From the NCBI GenBank assembly GCA_947374225.1, contig CANCAY010000002.1:62001-126000 (forward strand): a DNA stretch of 64,000 nt, read 5' to 3'. The DNA comes from Chitinophagaceae bacterium. GTDB lineage: Bacteria; Bacteroidota; Bacteroidia; Chitinophagales; Chitinophagaceae. A program made the translations under genes and the position numbers. Shown one piece after another: positions 1 to 7,922 of the stretch; position 1 is the first letter of the stretch; the number at the start of each line of letters is the position of its first letter. Below the pieces are notes generated by a model that saw only the letters and a program-made list of their open reading frames with translations, did no database searches and was not told the origin of the DNA.

Positions 1-573
1 GGGCGTAGGAAGGAACCATTGGCAGAACAAAAAGCATTTGAAGCAAAAGGCATCCCAATACTTGGAGTTATAAAAGCGCCTGGCACACTAGAAGGCGGGG
101 ATGTAGCTTGGTTGGACGATAAAACTTTGGCAGTGGGCCATACGTATAGAACGAACCTTGAGGGGATTCAACAATTGACTGAATTACTTGCACCCATTGG
201 CGTAACAGTGATGTCGGTTCCTATGCCGCATTACAAAGGGCCTTCCGATGTATTTCATTTAATGTCCGTATTAAGTCCTGTTGATAGAAATTTGGCCGTA
301 GTATATTCTCCATTAATTCCTATTGTATTTAGAAACGAATTATTAAATAGAGGTTTTGAATTAGTAGAAGTGCCAGAGGAAGAATTTGACAGTATGGGAT
401 GTAATGTATTGGCTTTGGCACCAAGAGTCTGCTTAATGGTTAAGGGAAATCCTAAGACTAAGGCAGCTTTGGAAAAAGCAGGTTGTAAAGTAATTGAATA
501 TCAAGGGGCGGAAATAAGTGTTAAGGGTGGTGGTGGACCCACTTGTTTGACAAGACCCATTGAACGTTTATAA
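1..573 (+). CDS. dimethylarginine dimethylaminohydrolase / arginine deiminase-family hydrolase, C-terminal part
   Basis: The frame is open from the first base, so the N-terminus lies outside the window and 190 codons are visible. The product belongs to the guanidino-group-modifying superfamily, which hydrolyses or transfers amidino groups of arginine derivatives through a Cys-His-acid site. Visible motifs are EGGDV (substrate carboxylate/guanidino binding), a His in FHLMS (candidate catalytic His), and GGGGPTCLTRPI near the C-terminus, whose Cys is the expected nucleophile. Length and motif spacing fit the 250-300 residue DDAH-like group. The substrate (methylarginine, arginine or another amidine) cannot be told from this fragment. 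A TTG at 19 is an in-frame codon, not a credible start, because the homologous fold needs the missing N-terminal part. Confidence 0.8.
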   Translation, partial: GRRKEPLAEQKAFEAKGIPILGVIKAPGTLEGGDVAWLDDKTLAVGHTYRTNLEGIQQLTELLAPIGVTVMSVPMPHYKGPSDVFHLMSVLSPVDRNLAVVYSPLIPIVFRNELLNRGFELVEVPEEEFDSMGCNVLALAPRVCLMVKGNPKTKAALEKAGCKVIEYQGAEISVKGGGGPTCLTRPIERL

Positions 574-578
574 TTTTT

Positions 579-616
579 ATACTTTTAAATATTTTGAGAT
601 TTTATTTTAAAAGTAT
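579..616 (+). terminator. weak AT-rich hairpin after the DDAH-like gene
   Basis: Arms at 579-589 and 606-616 can pair over 11 bp (ATACTTTTAAA with TTTAAAAGTAT) around a 16-nt loop, just after the stop codon at 573. Only one G-C pair is present and no clean T-run follows, so this is at best a weak terminator. It faces the convergent DMT permease gene. Confidence 0.3.
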
Positions 617-634
617 TGAGGACTAGAGCAGTAA

Positions 635-1522
635 TTATTTCATTAAAATAATAATAATGGAGCCGCTAATCATAATAGCGGCTCCTATTAGTTTCTGGAT
701 TAAATGCGTTTCTTTAAAAATTCGATTGCCTAATATAACAGTTAATAAAATTGATAATTGAAAGAGGGAGAGTGCGTATCCTACTGGCATATTATTCAAT
801 GTGTAGTTGGTAGAAGCCAACATAATTCCAATACTAATTACCAATACAAAATACTTTCCAATTAAATTATTATTCAATTTTTGAAATTCTTGTTTTAATT
901 TTATTTTTGTAAAGCTTATGAACAATAAGGAGAAAAAGCTTCCAAAAATACTCCATCCGGCAAATGCCATACTTAAATTAGAGTAATGAATTACATTCTT
1001 ATCTAATACTGCTTGAATGCCAGTTAGGACTAATGCAGCTAGTCTAAATTGAATAGCCGGTTGTTTAAGTAATGACCATGAAAATTTTTCATTTGTGGTA
1101 TCTAAAACATAATAACTTCCTATAATAATTAATAATACGCCTAGTAGGCCCCAATAATTGGGTAGCTCATGAATTAATATAAAAGCAAAAATCATTCCAA
1201 CGATAGACTTATAAGCGTTGATAGGGCCTAATACAGAAAGGTCCCCTTTTTCTAATGCTTTTATAATAAAGCCATTCCCCAATGCACCAGCAATGCCACC
1301 CAATAAAGAGTAGATCCAAAATTCACGACTTAATGTTTGAACAGGGTAATCATAAATCAGCACAATACTAAATACACCAAGTGCTAAATAAGTTAATAGG
1401 TTTACAAATAAAGGGTGTTGTCCAAGTCCTGTTATTTGCTTTTGTAAAACATTCGCAATTGGATTGGAAAATATCCTAAAGGTTACTGCTATAATGGTGA
1501 TATTGATTAGAGGAGCTAACAA
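635..1522 (-). CDS. EamA/DMT-superfamily permease
   Basis: A 295-residue, almost wholly hydrophobic protein with about ten predicted transmembrane segments, the usual size of EamA (drug/metabolite transporter) permeases with two five-helix repeats. Gly-rich helices such as GGIAGALGNGF near residue 75 and LIGAAIMISGSIIIIL at the C-terminus are typical. The start is TTG, immediately preceded in frame by a TAA, so no upstream start exists. It is the last gene of a minus-strand run from 5153. Substrate unknown; family members export or import amino acids, nucleosides and other metabolites. Confidence 0.8.
   Translation of the reverse strand: MLAPLINITIIAVTFRIFSNPIANVLQKQITGLGQHPLFVNLLTYLALGVFSIVLIYDYPVQTLSREFWIYSLLGGIAGALGNGFIIKALEKGDLSVLGPINAYKSIVGMIFAFILIHELPNYWGLLGVLLIIIGSYYVLDTTNEKFSWSLLKQPAIQFRLAALVLTGIQAVLDKNVIHYSNLSMAFAGWSIFGSFFSLLFISFTKIKLKQEFQKLNNNLIGKYFVLVISIGIMLASTNYTLNNMPVGYALSLFQLSILLTVILGNRIFKETHLIQKLIGAAIMISGSIIIILMK
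659..685 (-). terminator. hairpin inside the last codons of the DMT permease gene
   Basis: A perfect 10-bp inverted repeat (GGAGCCGCTA at 659-668, TAGCGGCTCC at 676-685, 7-nt loop) lies within the last 17 codons of the minus-strand permease gene. On the minus strand it is followed by a T-rich but interrupted tract (ATTATTATTATTTTAATG). It could terminate transcription while still encoding the C-terminal helix. The poor T-run lowers confidence. Confidence 0.35.
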
Positions 1523-1599
1523 TTATATTTCTTTAGTTTAATTATTTTTCATGCATTTTGAACATTTTTCCGCGCTTTGATTATTCTAATTCACGTAGA

Positions 1600-3042
1600 T
1601 TATTTCAATCCACTTATTACTGTCGCCAAATTTGATAATATTAAATCCAAATCTTTTTTATCATAATATTTGCCTTGGCGAATAATTCCCGCTATTTTTT
1701 CTGTATTCTGAATAGCCAATAATGGGTTTCCGTTTAATAATAATAATTCAGCTTTTTTACCTTTTGCAACCGATCCAAATTGCGCACTCAAATTAAAAAA
1801 TGCAGGACCATTGATAATAGAACTTGCTAAAGCTTGTTGAGGACTTAATCCATATTTTACCATAATAGCTAATTCGTCATGCATTCCTTTCCCAGGGTAA
1901 TTAAATGAGTTTAAATAGCCAGCATCTGTGCCCGCTAAAATGGTGATACCGGCTTTATACAGCAAAGGCAATAAACTAGCGCTGGCTTCGAAATTTTTGT
2001 GCCTAAACTGTATCCCCGCTGCGTCGTCATTAGCAGCTCTTTGCACTCTCCAATTATAAGTTCTTTTTAATGCTGGTCCTAGGTATTTTAGGTAATCGTC
2101 TTGCTTGTGGTCATTAATATCTAAGTAGGTAGTAACGTAGCTCCCGTTAATAGTAGGAACCACTGCCGTACCATTCAATGCTAATTGCTTGAATTTTTCC
2201 ATGGCAATAGTACTGTCAAAACTATTTAAATATAATGCGGTAGCTTCTTTACTTGAAATTTTTCCGTCGGCTTTTAGTTTAGTGATCTCTTCTTCTTTAT
2301 CGGAAGCAGACCTGCTTAAATATCCAATATGTTCAATGGCAGAGAGTCCATTTTTTGAAAATGTTTCAATAGTCATTGTAGCAGGAGCATGCCCAGTTAC
2401 TTTCCAGCCTCTTTTTCTAGCTGCTATTATACTTTTTAAGAATAATTCTGGGTCTAAAGTATTGTCAGTGATTTTTACAAAGTCAACTTTTAATTTTTGT
2501 AAAGAGTCAAGCGCTATTTTCAATTCTGCTTCATTCGCGATTTCTAAATCTCCTGGCCAGATGGACTTAGGCCCTTCCAATTTTGGCCCAGATGTAAAAA
2601 TAGTTGGTCCAAATAATTGCTGCTTATTAATTGAGTCTTTCCAATTCAAAACGTCCAAACTTATATCCCCTGCACAGTCTCTTACATGACTTACGCCCAT
2701 TGCGATATACAATGGCAATAACATTTTGTTTTCGGCAACCAGAGTGTCTCCGCCAAAATGTACATGCATGTCCCATAAAGAAGGCATGATGTACTTTCCA
2801 GTTCCGTTAATTATATTAGTTGCTTTATACTTTTGCTGTATGGCAGCATTGCCAACTGCTATAATATTGTCTTTAACAATTGCAATAGTTTGATGTTCGT
2901 GAATTGTATTGTGCTCAACGTCAACAACATTAATATTTTTAATGAGTATATCAATATTCTTCGTAGAATTAATGGATGATTTTTGAGCAAACGATGTTAT
3001 AGTAAATAATGTTACTGTAAATGCTAATAATAAATGCTTCAT
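1600..3042 (-). CDS. secreted amidohydrolase-family protein (imidazolonepropionase-like)
   Basis: 480 residues with an N-terminal signal peptide (about 19 residues, ending SFA). Amidohydrolase metal-site signatures appear in order: MHVHFGG near residue 93 (HxH), GHAPATM near 218, EHIGYL near 237, and GTDAGY near 369 (the metal-binding Asp). The C-terminal GSVAKGKKAELLLLNGNPL is the usual beta-sandwich return of prolidase/imidazolonepropionase-like enzymes. The signal peptide points to a periplasmic enzyme, perhaps a dipeptidase or hydrolase of cyclic amides; the substrate cannot be assigned. It starts 18 bp after the GNAT gene and is likely co-transcribed with it. Confidence 0.85.
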   Translation of the reverse strand: MKHLLLAFTVTLFTITSFAQKSSINSTKNIDILIKNINVVDVEHNTIHEHQTIAIVKDNIIAVGNAAIQQKYKATNIINGTGKYIMPSLWDMHVHFGGDTLVAENKMLLPLYIAMGVSHVRDCAGDISLDVLNWKDSINKQQLFGPTIFTSGPKLEGPKSIWPGDLEIANEAELKIALDSLQKLKVDFVKITDNTLDPELFLKSIIAARKRGWKVTGHAPATMTIETFSKNGLSAIEHIGYLSRSASDKEEEITKLKADGKISSKEATALYLNSFDSTIAMEKFKQLALNGTAVVPTINGSYVTTYLDINDHKQDDYLKYLGPALKRTYNWRVQRAANDDAAGIQFRHKNFEASASLLPLLYKAGITILAGTDAGYLNSFNYPGKGMHDELAIMVKYGLSPQQALASSIINGPAFFNLSAQFGSVAKGKKAELLLLNGNPLLAIQNTEKIAGIIRQGKYYDKKDLDLILSNLATVISGLK

Positions 3043-3060
3043 GAAATGCTAAGTTTATAT

Positions 3061-3615
3061 TTATTTATTCCAATCCCAAAGAACAATATCCCATCTTACA
3101 CCACCATAGTCAATACTATGTATCACTTGAAAGCCTGATTTGATATGCGCTTTCAAGGACCTTGGATTATTGTCGGCCACGTCTGTAATTAAGTAATCGA
3201 ATTGAGTATGATAACATTCTTTAAAGTAGTTATACATTTGTTGAACTAGCCCAATCCCTCTATAACCCTTTCCTACGCATAGTTGTCCCACTAAAACATA
3301 AGGAGACTCCTTTAATTGCTTACCCTCAAAATTTAGCTTATTCAACACATTGAATAAGTCGTCTAGTAATTCATGTTGACCATAAATTTCTTTTGTTGTT
3401 ACTAATGCGTAACCCACAACCGTATCTCCGTCTTTGGCAATTATAGAAGCGCCTAACGCATGCATTGCTTTTAATAATTCTAAACTATATTCTGCAGTTA
3501 CAAATCCTTCTTTAGCAGCTTCGGCTTCGCCAATAATTCTTTTTAAATTTGCTGTTTGTAATGCTTGAATGCCAATTAAATCTGCTTCACTACTTGCTCT
3601 TGTAACTTGCACCAT
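3061..3615 (-). CDS. GNAT-family N-acetyltransferase
   Basis: 184 residues. The acetyl-CoA-binding motif A is visible as QLCVGKGYRGIGLVQQMYNYF near residue 110 (R-x-x-G-x-[GA]-type pyrophosphate loop), with the later motif NPRSLKAHIKSGFQVIHS typical of GNAT motif B. The N-terminal half carries the substrate side and gives no clear identity. It lies 23 bp after the ClC gene in the same direction. Acceptor substrate unknown. Confidence 0.8.
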   Translation of the reverse strand: MVQVTRASSEADLIGIQALQTANLKRIIGEAEAAKEGFVTAEYSLELLKAMHALGASIIAKDGDTVVGYALVTTKEIYGQHELLDDLFNVLNKLNFEGKQLKESPYVLVGQLCVGKGYRGIGLVQQMYNYFKECYHTQFDYLITDVADNNPRSLKAHIKSGFQVIHSIDYGGVRWDIVLWDWNK

Positions 3616-3638
3616 TGTGTTTTATTATTTGAATTCCA

Positions 3639-4889
3639 TTATAAAGAAAAAACCTTCTTGATATAGTTATACATTTCATATTTGGTTCCTGGTTTTTCTT
3701 GTGCACTGTATATACCTTCTATACCAGACGAAAAATAAGCAAAAATACTTGCCACGCCAACATACCATCCAGCTTGCAGTCCAAATAATTCAATACCCAT
3801 CACAATGGAAGCAATTATACAATGAGTTGCGCCTGCAAATACTGCCACGAATCCCATTGCCGCTAAAATTGCTAAAGGCAATGGCACAAACACTATTAAG
3901 GCGCTACCTAAACTTGCGCCAATGAAAAACAATGGAGTCACTTCACCACCTTTGAATCCTGCATTTAAAGTCAATGTGGTCAATACTAATTTTATTAAAA
4001 AGTCATAAGGACCTGCTTGAATTGTAAAAGTAGCAATTATGCTTGGAACTCCTAGTCCTATAAATTTTTGTGAGCCCAATAATAAAATTGCTACAATTAA
4101 TAATAGACCTCCGAAAAATGGTCTCAATGGAGCGTATTTAATGAATTCAAATAATTGCTTCCATCTCTTCCCGATCCAAGTAAATGATAATGCAGTTATT
4201 CCAAAAATGATTCCTGCGAAACTTGCCCATGCAATGCTTTTAATTTCAAAAGTATTGATAACTGTTAGTGTATAGTTTGTGTGTTCAATATGCCAAGCTA
4301 AACAGGTATAGTGTGCAATATAAGCTGCTGCAAAACTTGGAATTATAGAACGTAAATGAATTTGTCGAAAACTCATTATCTCTAAAGCAAAAATGGCGCC
4401 TGCCAAAGGGGTTCCAAAAACAGCAGCAAACCCTGCACTAATGCCAATTATAACAATTGTTTTTCGCTGACTGTCATTTAACTTAAACCATTTAGTAAAC
4501 TGGTCTGCAATGGCGCCACCCATTTGAACTGCAGTACCTTCTCGTCCTGCAGAGCCTCCCGCTAAATGTGTTAATAGGGTTGTTATAAAAACCAAAGGAG
4601 CCATTAAAAATGGAATAGGCCTATTAGGGGATTGATGTGTTTCAAGTAATAAATTATTGCCTTTGACAGATTCTTTACCTAAATAATAATAAGTAAACCC
4701 AATTAATAAACCTGCTAAAGGCAAACTAAAAATGATCCAGGGATGCTGTTCTCTGAATAAAGTAACGGCATCTAAACTGCTTAAAAATAATGCAGTAGTT
4801 GATCCAATGCTCATTCCAACTATACCACACAATAATGTCCATTTAATGAAATTATTAATTGCAGTAACATAAGGATGACTATTGGGCAT
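3639..4889 (-). CDS. ClC-family chloride channel or H+/Cl- (or fluoride) antiporter
   Basis: 416 residues with about ten membrane segments. The ClC selectivity-filter motifs are present: GSAGREGTAVQMGGAIA near residue 112 (the canonical GREGP has T in place of P, and the gating Glu is retained), FGTPLAGAIFALE near 158, and KGGEVTPLFFIGASLG near 314. No cytoplasmic CBS domains follow, so this is the short bacterial form. The start ATG is 3 bp after the stop of the small membrane protein upstream, implying coupled translation. Whether it moves chloride or another anion cannot be decided from sequence. Confidence 0.9.
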   Translation of the reverse strand: MPNSHPYVTAINNFIKWTLLCGIVGMSIGSTTALFLSSLDAVTLFREQHPWIIFSLPLAGLLIGFTYYYLGKESVKGNNLLLETHQSPNRPIPFLMAPLVFITTLLTHLAGGSAGREGTAVQMGGAIADQFTKWFKLNDSQRKTIVIIGISAGFAAVFGTPLAGAIFALEIMSFRQIHLRSIIPSFAAAYIAHYTCLAWHIEHTNYTLTVINTFEIKSIAWASFAGIIFGITALSFTWIGKRWKQLFEFIKYAPLRPFFGGLLLIVAILLLGSQKFIGLGVPSIIATFTIQAGPYDFLIKLVLTTLTLNAGFKGGEVTPLFFIGASLGSALIVFVPLPLAILAAMGFVAVFAGATHCIIASIVMGIELFGLQAGWYVGVASIFAYFSSGIEGIYSAQEKPGTKYEMYNYIKKVFSL

Positions 4890-4892
4890 GCG

Positions 4893-5153
4893 CTATTTAG
4901 TAGTTTTAGTGAATAAAGGTTTACATAATAAGCCGATTGCAATAATTACCCATACAATGTTCACCATCATGGAAGGATATGCATGATGATAATAAGTATT
5001 AACAACAAAAAATAAGCCTCCCACTATATTAGCCCAAACATAGGGTTTGCTATTTGCATGAATTTTACCCCATATATTAAGCGCATAAGAGCCAACTATT
5101 AAAACAGAGGCAGTCCATCCCATTATTTCAACTACTATTTCTAAATTATTCAT
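4893..5153 (-). CDS. small membrane protein, CBU_0592-like family
   Basis: 86 residues with three hydrophobic segments (about residues 8-26, 38-54 and 60-77), separated by YALNIWGKIHANSKPYVWAN, the kind of loop seen in CBU_0592-like small membrane proteins. Function unknown for the family. It heads the minus-strand run and sits 3 bp upstream of the ClC gene, so it may be a partner of that transporter; this is context only. Confidence 0.65.
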   Translation of the reverse strand: MNNLEIVVEIMGWTASVLIVGSYALNIWGKIHANSKPYVWANIVGGLFFVVNTYYHHAYPSMMVNIVWVIIAIGLLCKPLFTKTTK

Positions 5154-5228
5154 ATTTTTCTTTTATCGTAAATATCTTATTACCAGCTTTGTACGAAAAT
5201 AAGCATTAATAAATATATTCGTGCCTCA

Positions 5229-5549
5229 ATGAAACAGAACTTAATCGCTTTTTTTATTGCTGCTATTATGTTTGTGCAGATTTTCCCTGTAGCTAGTTTA
5301 ATGCTATTGACAAAATCATTGGACGCGGACTTTGCTACTGAAAATGAAATTGCCTTATCTGTTTCTTTACAACAAATTGAAGAAGACACAGTAGACGTTA
5401 GCAAGGTATTAGTGGAACATTTAGACTGGCATTCTATTGCCATTTTCCATAATGATAAAGACGCTAAAGCTCATTTTGTTCAAAATGACAATAATTCTCA
5501 TAAAGGGCATGTTTCAATCTTGATTCCGCCGCCTAATTTCAAGGCTTAG
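5229..5549 (+). CDS. small exported His-rich hypothetical protein
   Basis: 106 residues, not recognised. Residues 1-30 form a signal peptide or single membrane anchor (IAFFIAAIMFVQIFPVASLMLL). The rest is polar, with six His in the last 45 residues (HLDWHS, FHNDKD, AHF, SHKGHV) and a proline stretch before the end (ILIPPPNFKA). His-rich exported tails of this sort often bind divalent metals, but no metal transporter is adjacent. It is divergent from the ClC operon and 97 bp upstream of the SulP gene. A homolog search is needed to know if it is conserved; start chosen at the only ATG before the hydrophobic segment. Confidence 0.6.
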   Translation: MKQNLIAFFIAAIMFVQIFPVASLMLLTKSLDADFATENEIALSVSLQQIEEDTVDVSKVLVEHLDWHSIAIFHNDKDAKAHFVQNDNNSHKGHVSILIPPPNFKA

Positions 5550-5646
5550 TTCAGTACATCGACATTTAATACATTTTCCGTATCAAATAATGGTATAGCC
5601 CTTGTTTAAAGGGGCTTAGTCTTATTATTTAAAGTAACTTTAATTT

Positions 5647-7158
5647 ATGAAATCAGTTATGCCCTCTCATGGGTTTAGTTTAAAATATTTAAAAGACGAT
5701 TTGCCAGCTGGGTTGGTCGTTTTCTTAGTGGCATTGCCTTTATGTTTGGGCATTGCTTTGGCGTCTGGAGCGCCCTTGTTTTCGGGTATAATTGCAGGTA
5801 TTGTAGGAGGTATAGTGGTTGCATCTATTAGTGGTTCTGCGCTAAGTGTAACTGGTCCTGCGGCTGGTTTAACAGTTATCGTTTTAAATGGAATTACACA
5901 GTTAGGAAGTTTTGACATTTTTTTAGTAGCAGTGATGATTGCTGGAGTTTTGCAAATTGGCCTTGGCTATTTAAAAGCAGGTCTTATTGCACATTATTTT
6001 CCTTCTAGTGTAATTAAAGGTATGCTAGCTGCAATTGGTATTATTTTAATATTAAAGCAATTGCCAATTGCAATTGGTTATAACGAAGCAAGTAATCTTC
6101 CTTACCATTATGGTGCTATTATAATTGGAGTTAGTTCTATTGCTGTTATTTTAATTTGCGACATTTCTTCACTTAAGAAATATATGTTTTTCAAGTGGGT
6201 GCCGGGTGCTTTAATAGCAGTATTTATTGGAGTCGCTTTGAATGAGGTATTTAAAATATATAAACCTGAGTGGACATTGCCATTGGACCATATGGTAAAA
6301 TTGCCTGTAGCTAACACTTCAACACAATTTTTTCAACAATTTACAATGCCTAATTTTTCTGCACTTTCCAATTACAATGTGTATGTGTTAGGGGTAACCA
6401 TCGCAATTGTAGCTAGTTTAGAAAGTTTATTAAGCACAGAAGCTGCCGACAAATTAGATCCAAATAAACGAGTAACTCCAACTAATAGAGAGTTAGTAGC
6501 ACAAGGGTTTGGTAATTTAATTTCTGGATTCATTGGCGGATTGCCTGTAACTGCGGTTATTGTAAGAACCTCTGCGAATGCGAATGCAGGAGCTAAAACA
6601 AAAATGTCTGCGATTTTTCATGGCTTATTATTAATTGTAAGTGTTATTGCATTTGCTGAAATATTAAATAAAATTCCATTAGCTTGTTTGGCTGCTGTAT
6701 TACTTGTGGTAGGATATAAATTAGCTAAAGTCTCCTTGTTTAAGGAAATGTATAAATTAGGATGGGAGCAGTTTATGCCATTTATTATCACTATAGTTGT
6801 TATTCAGTTTACAGACTTATTAAAAGGAATTGCGATTGGAATGCTAGTTGCTATTTTTTATATTCTAAGAACCAATTTTAGAAGAGACTATCATATCCAT
6901 CAGGATAGCAAAGCGGAGGGGGGTGCAATTAAGATCACACTTTCCGACCATGTTACTTTTATTAATAAGGGAAGTATTGCAAAAAAATTAGCTGAAATTC
7001 CTAACGAGTCATCTGTTCAAATTGATGCATCTAAATCGCATTTTATAGACTTGGACGTCCTGGAAATATTGTACGATTTTAAGGCACAGGCAGCATTAAA
7101 AAATATTAAAGTTGAATTTATTCAAGTACCTGATCGAATCAAAGTATCAGGTCATTAA
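5647..7158 (+). CDS. SulP-family anion transporter with STAS domain, probably bicarbonate
   Basis: 503 residues. The N-terminal SLC26/SulP transport domain (about residues 12-400) shows the family sequence DDLPAGLVVFLVALPLCLGIALASGAPL in the first helices and the later SLLSTEAADKLDP and NRELVAQGFGNLISGFIGGLP motifs. A C-terminal STAS domain (about 415-500) follows, with IDASKSHFIDLDVLEIL. SulP proteins carry sulfate, bicarbonate or dicarboxylates. The carbonic anhydrase gene begins 10 bp downstream, a linkage known for the BicA-like and SulP-CA fusion proteins, so bicarbonate (or HCO3-/Na+) is the best guess. Confidence 0.9.
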   Translation: MKSVMPSHGFSLKYLKDDLPAGLVVFLVALPLCLGIALASGAPLFSGIIAGIVGGIVVASISGSALSVTGPAAGLTVIVLNGITQLGSFDIFLVAVMIAGVLQIGLGYLKAGLIAHYFPSSVIKGMLAAIGIILILKQLPIAIGYNEASNLPYHYGAIIIGVSSIAVILICDISSLKKYMFFKWVPGALIAVFIGVALNEVFKIYKPEWTLPLDHMVKLPVANTSTQFFQQFTMPNFSALSNYNVYVLGVTIAIVASLESLLSTEAADKLDPNKRVTPTNRELVAQGFGNLISGFIGGLPVTAVIVRTSANANAGAKTKMSAIFHGLLLIVSVIAFAEILNKIPLACLAAVLLVVGYKLAKVSLFKEMYKLGWEQFMPFIITIVVIQFTDLLKGIAIGMLVAIFYILRTNFRRDYHIHQDSKAEGGAIKITLSDHVTFINKGSIAKKLAEIPNESSVQIDASKSHFIDLDVLEILYDFKAQAALKNIKVEFIQVPDRIKVSGH

Positions 7159-7168
7159 AAAAAATATC

Positions 7169-7801
7169 ATGGAACAATCATACAAAAAATTATTAGAAAA
7201 TAACAAAGCATGGGTGAAGGAGCAATTAGAATTAGACCCTAAATATTTCTCAAAATTGGCGAATGGACAGAATCCAGAATATTTGTGGATTGGATGTTCA
7301 GACAGTCGCGTTCCTGCAAATCAAATTACAGGAACCAATCCCGGGGAAGTTTTTGTGCATAGAAATATCGCAAATATGGTAGTGCATAGTGATATGAATA
7401 TGCTAAGTGTTTTGTCCTATGCCGTGGAAGTTTTAAAAGTAAAACATATTATTGTTTGTGGACATTACGGATGTGGTGGTGTAATGGCTGCAATGGAAAA
7501 TCAGCAATTTGGCTTGATTGATAATTGGCTAAGACATATAAAAGACGTTTACCGTTACCATCATGAAGAATTGGATGCTATAGAGGACAAAACCCTAAGA
7601 GCAAGAAGATTTGTAGAGGTAAATGTGGTAGAACAAGTTCATGATTTAGGTAAAACGTCTATTGTTCAAAATGCTTGGAAAAGAGAACAACCCTTGCATA
7701 TACATGGCTGGGCTTATGACATTAATGATGGTATCATTAAAGACCTAGAGGTTACTTTTAAGAGTACAAAAGACTTGCATAAGGTTTATCATTTAGATTA
7801 A
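7169..7801 (+). CDS. can: beta-class carbonic anhydrase
   Basis: Catalyses CO2 + H2O to bicarbonate + H+. The zinc ligands of the beta class are Cys43 (in GCSDSRVP), His99 and Cys102 (in CGHYGCGGV), with the Asp45-Arg47 dyad intact. The 210-residue length matches the family. I start it at the ATG at 7169, ten bases after the SulP stop; an upstream in-frame ATG at 7112 lies inside the SulP gene and would add 19 unlike residues. The two genes form a unit closed by a strong terminator at 7829. Confidence 0.95.
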   Translation: MEQSYKKLLENNKAWVKEQLELDPKYFSKLANGQNPEYLWIGCSDSRVPANQITGTNPGEVFVHRNIANMVVHSDMNMLSVLSYAVEVLKVKHIIVCGHYGCGGVMAAMENQQFGLIDNWLRHIKDVYRYHHEELDAIEDKTLRARRFVEVNVVEQVHDLGKTSIVQNAWKREQPLHIHGWAYDINDGIIKDLEVTFKSTKDLHKVYHLD

Positions 7802-7828
7802 GCAAGTATTTAGTTATTGACTATGTTA

Positions 7829-7856
7829 TGGCGGCCCAAAAGGGCCGCCATTTTTG
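7829..7856 (+). terminator. rho-independent terminator after sulP-carbonic anhydrase
   Basis: A 9-bp GC-rich perfect stem (TGGCGGCCC at 7829-7837, GGGCCGCCA at 7842-7850) with an AAAA loop is followed by TTTTTGTTTTT. This is the clearest terminator in the window. Confidence 0.92.
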
Positions 7857-7885
7857 TTTTTAAAATTGTATATTTAATATGCTTA

Positions 7886-7914
7886 ACGATTAAATAAAAA
7901 GTTGTACGATTAAA
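7886..7914 (+). repeat. direct repeat ACGATTAAA upstream of the fucosidase gene
   Basis: The 9-mer ACGATTAAA occurs at 7886-7894 and 7906-7914, 20 bp apart (two helical turns), directly upstream of the fucosidase ATG at 7923. The spacing suits an operator, but AT-rich chance repeats are common here and no regulator gene is near. Confidence 0.3.
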
Positions 7915-7922
7915 ATTTTAAT

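Noticed and set aside
2189-2689. 166-codon open frame on the plus strand inside the amidohydrolase gene
   Set aside because: It is antisense to a gene with strong family motifs, and its protein has no recognisable features.
5596-5616. Possible terminator AGCCC...GGGCT between the small His-rich gene and sulP
   Set aside because: The stem needs a bulge, the GC core is only 5 bp, and no good T-run follows directly.
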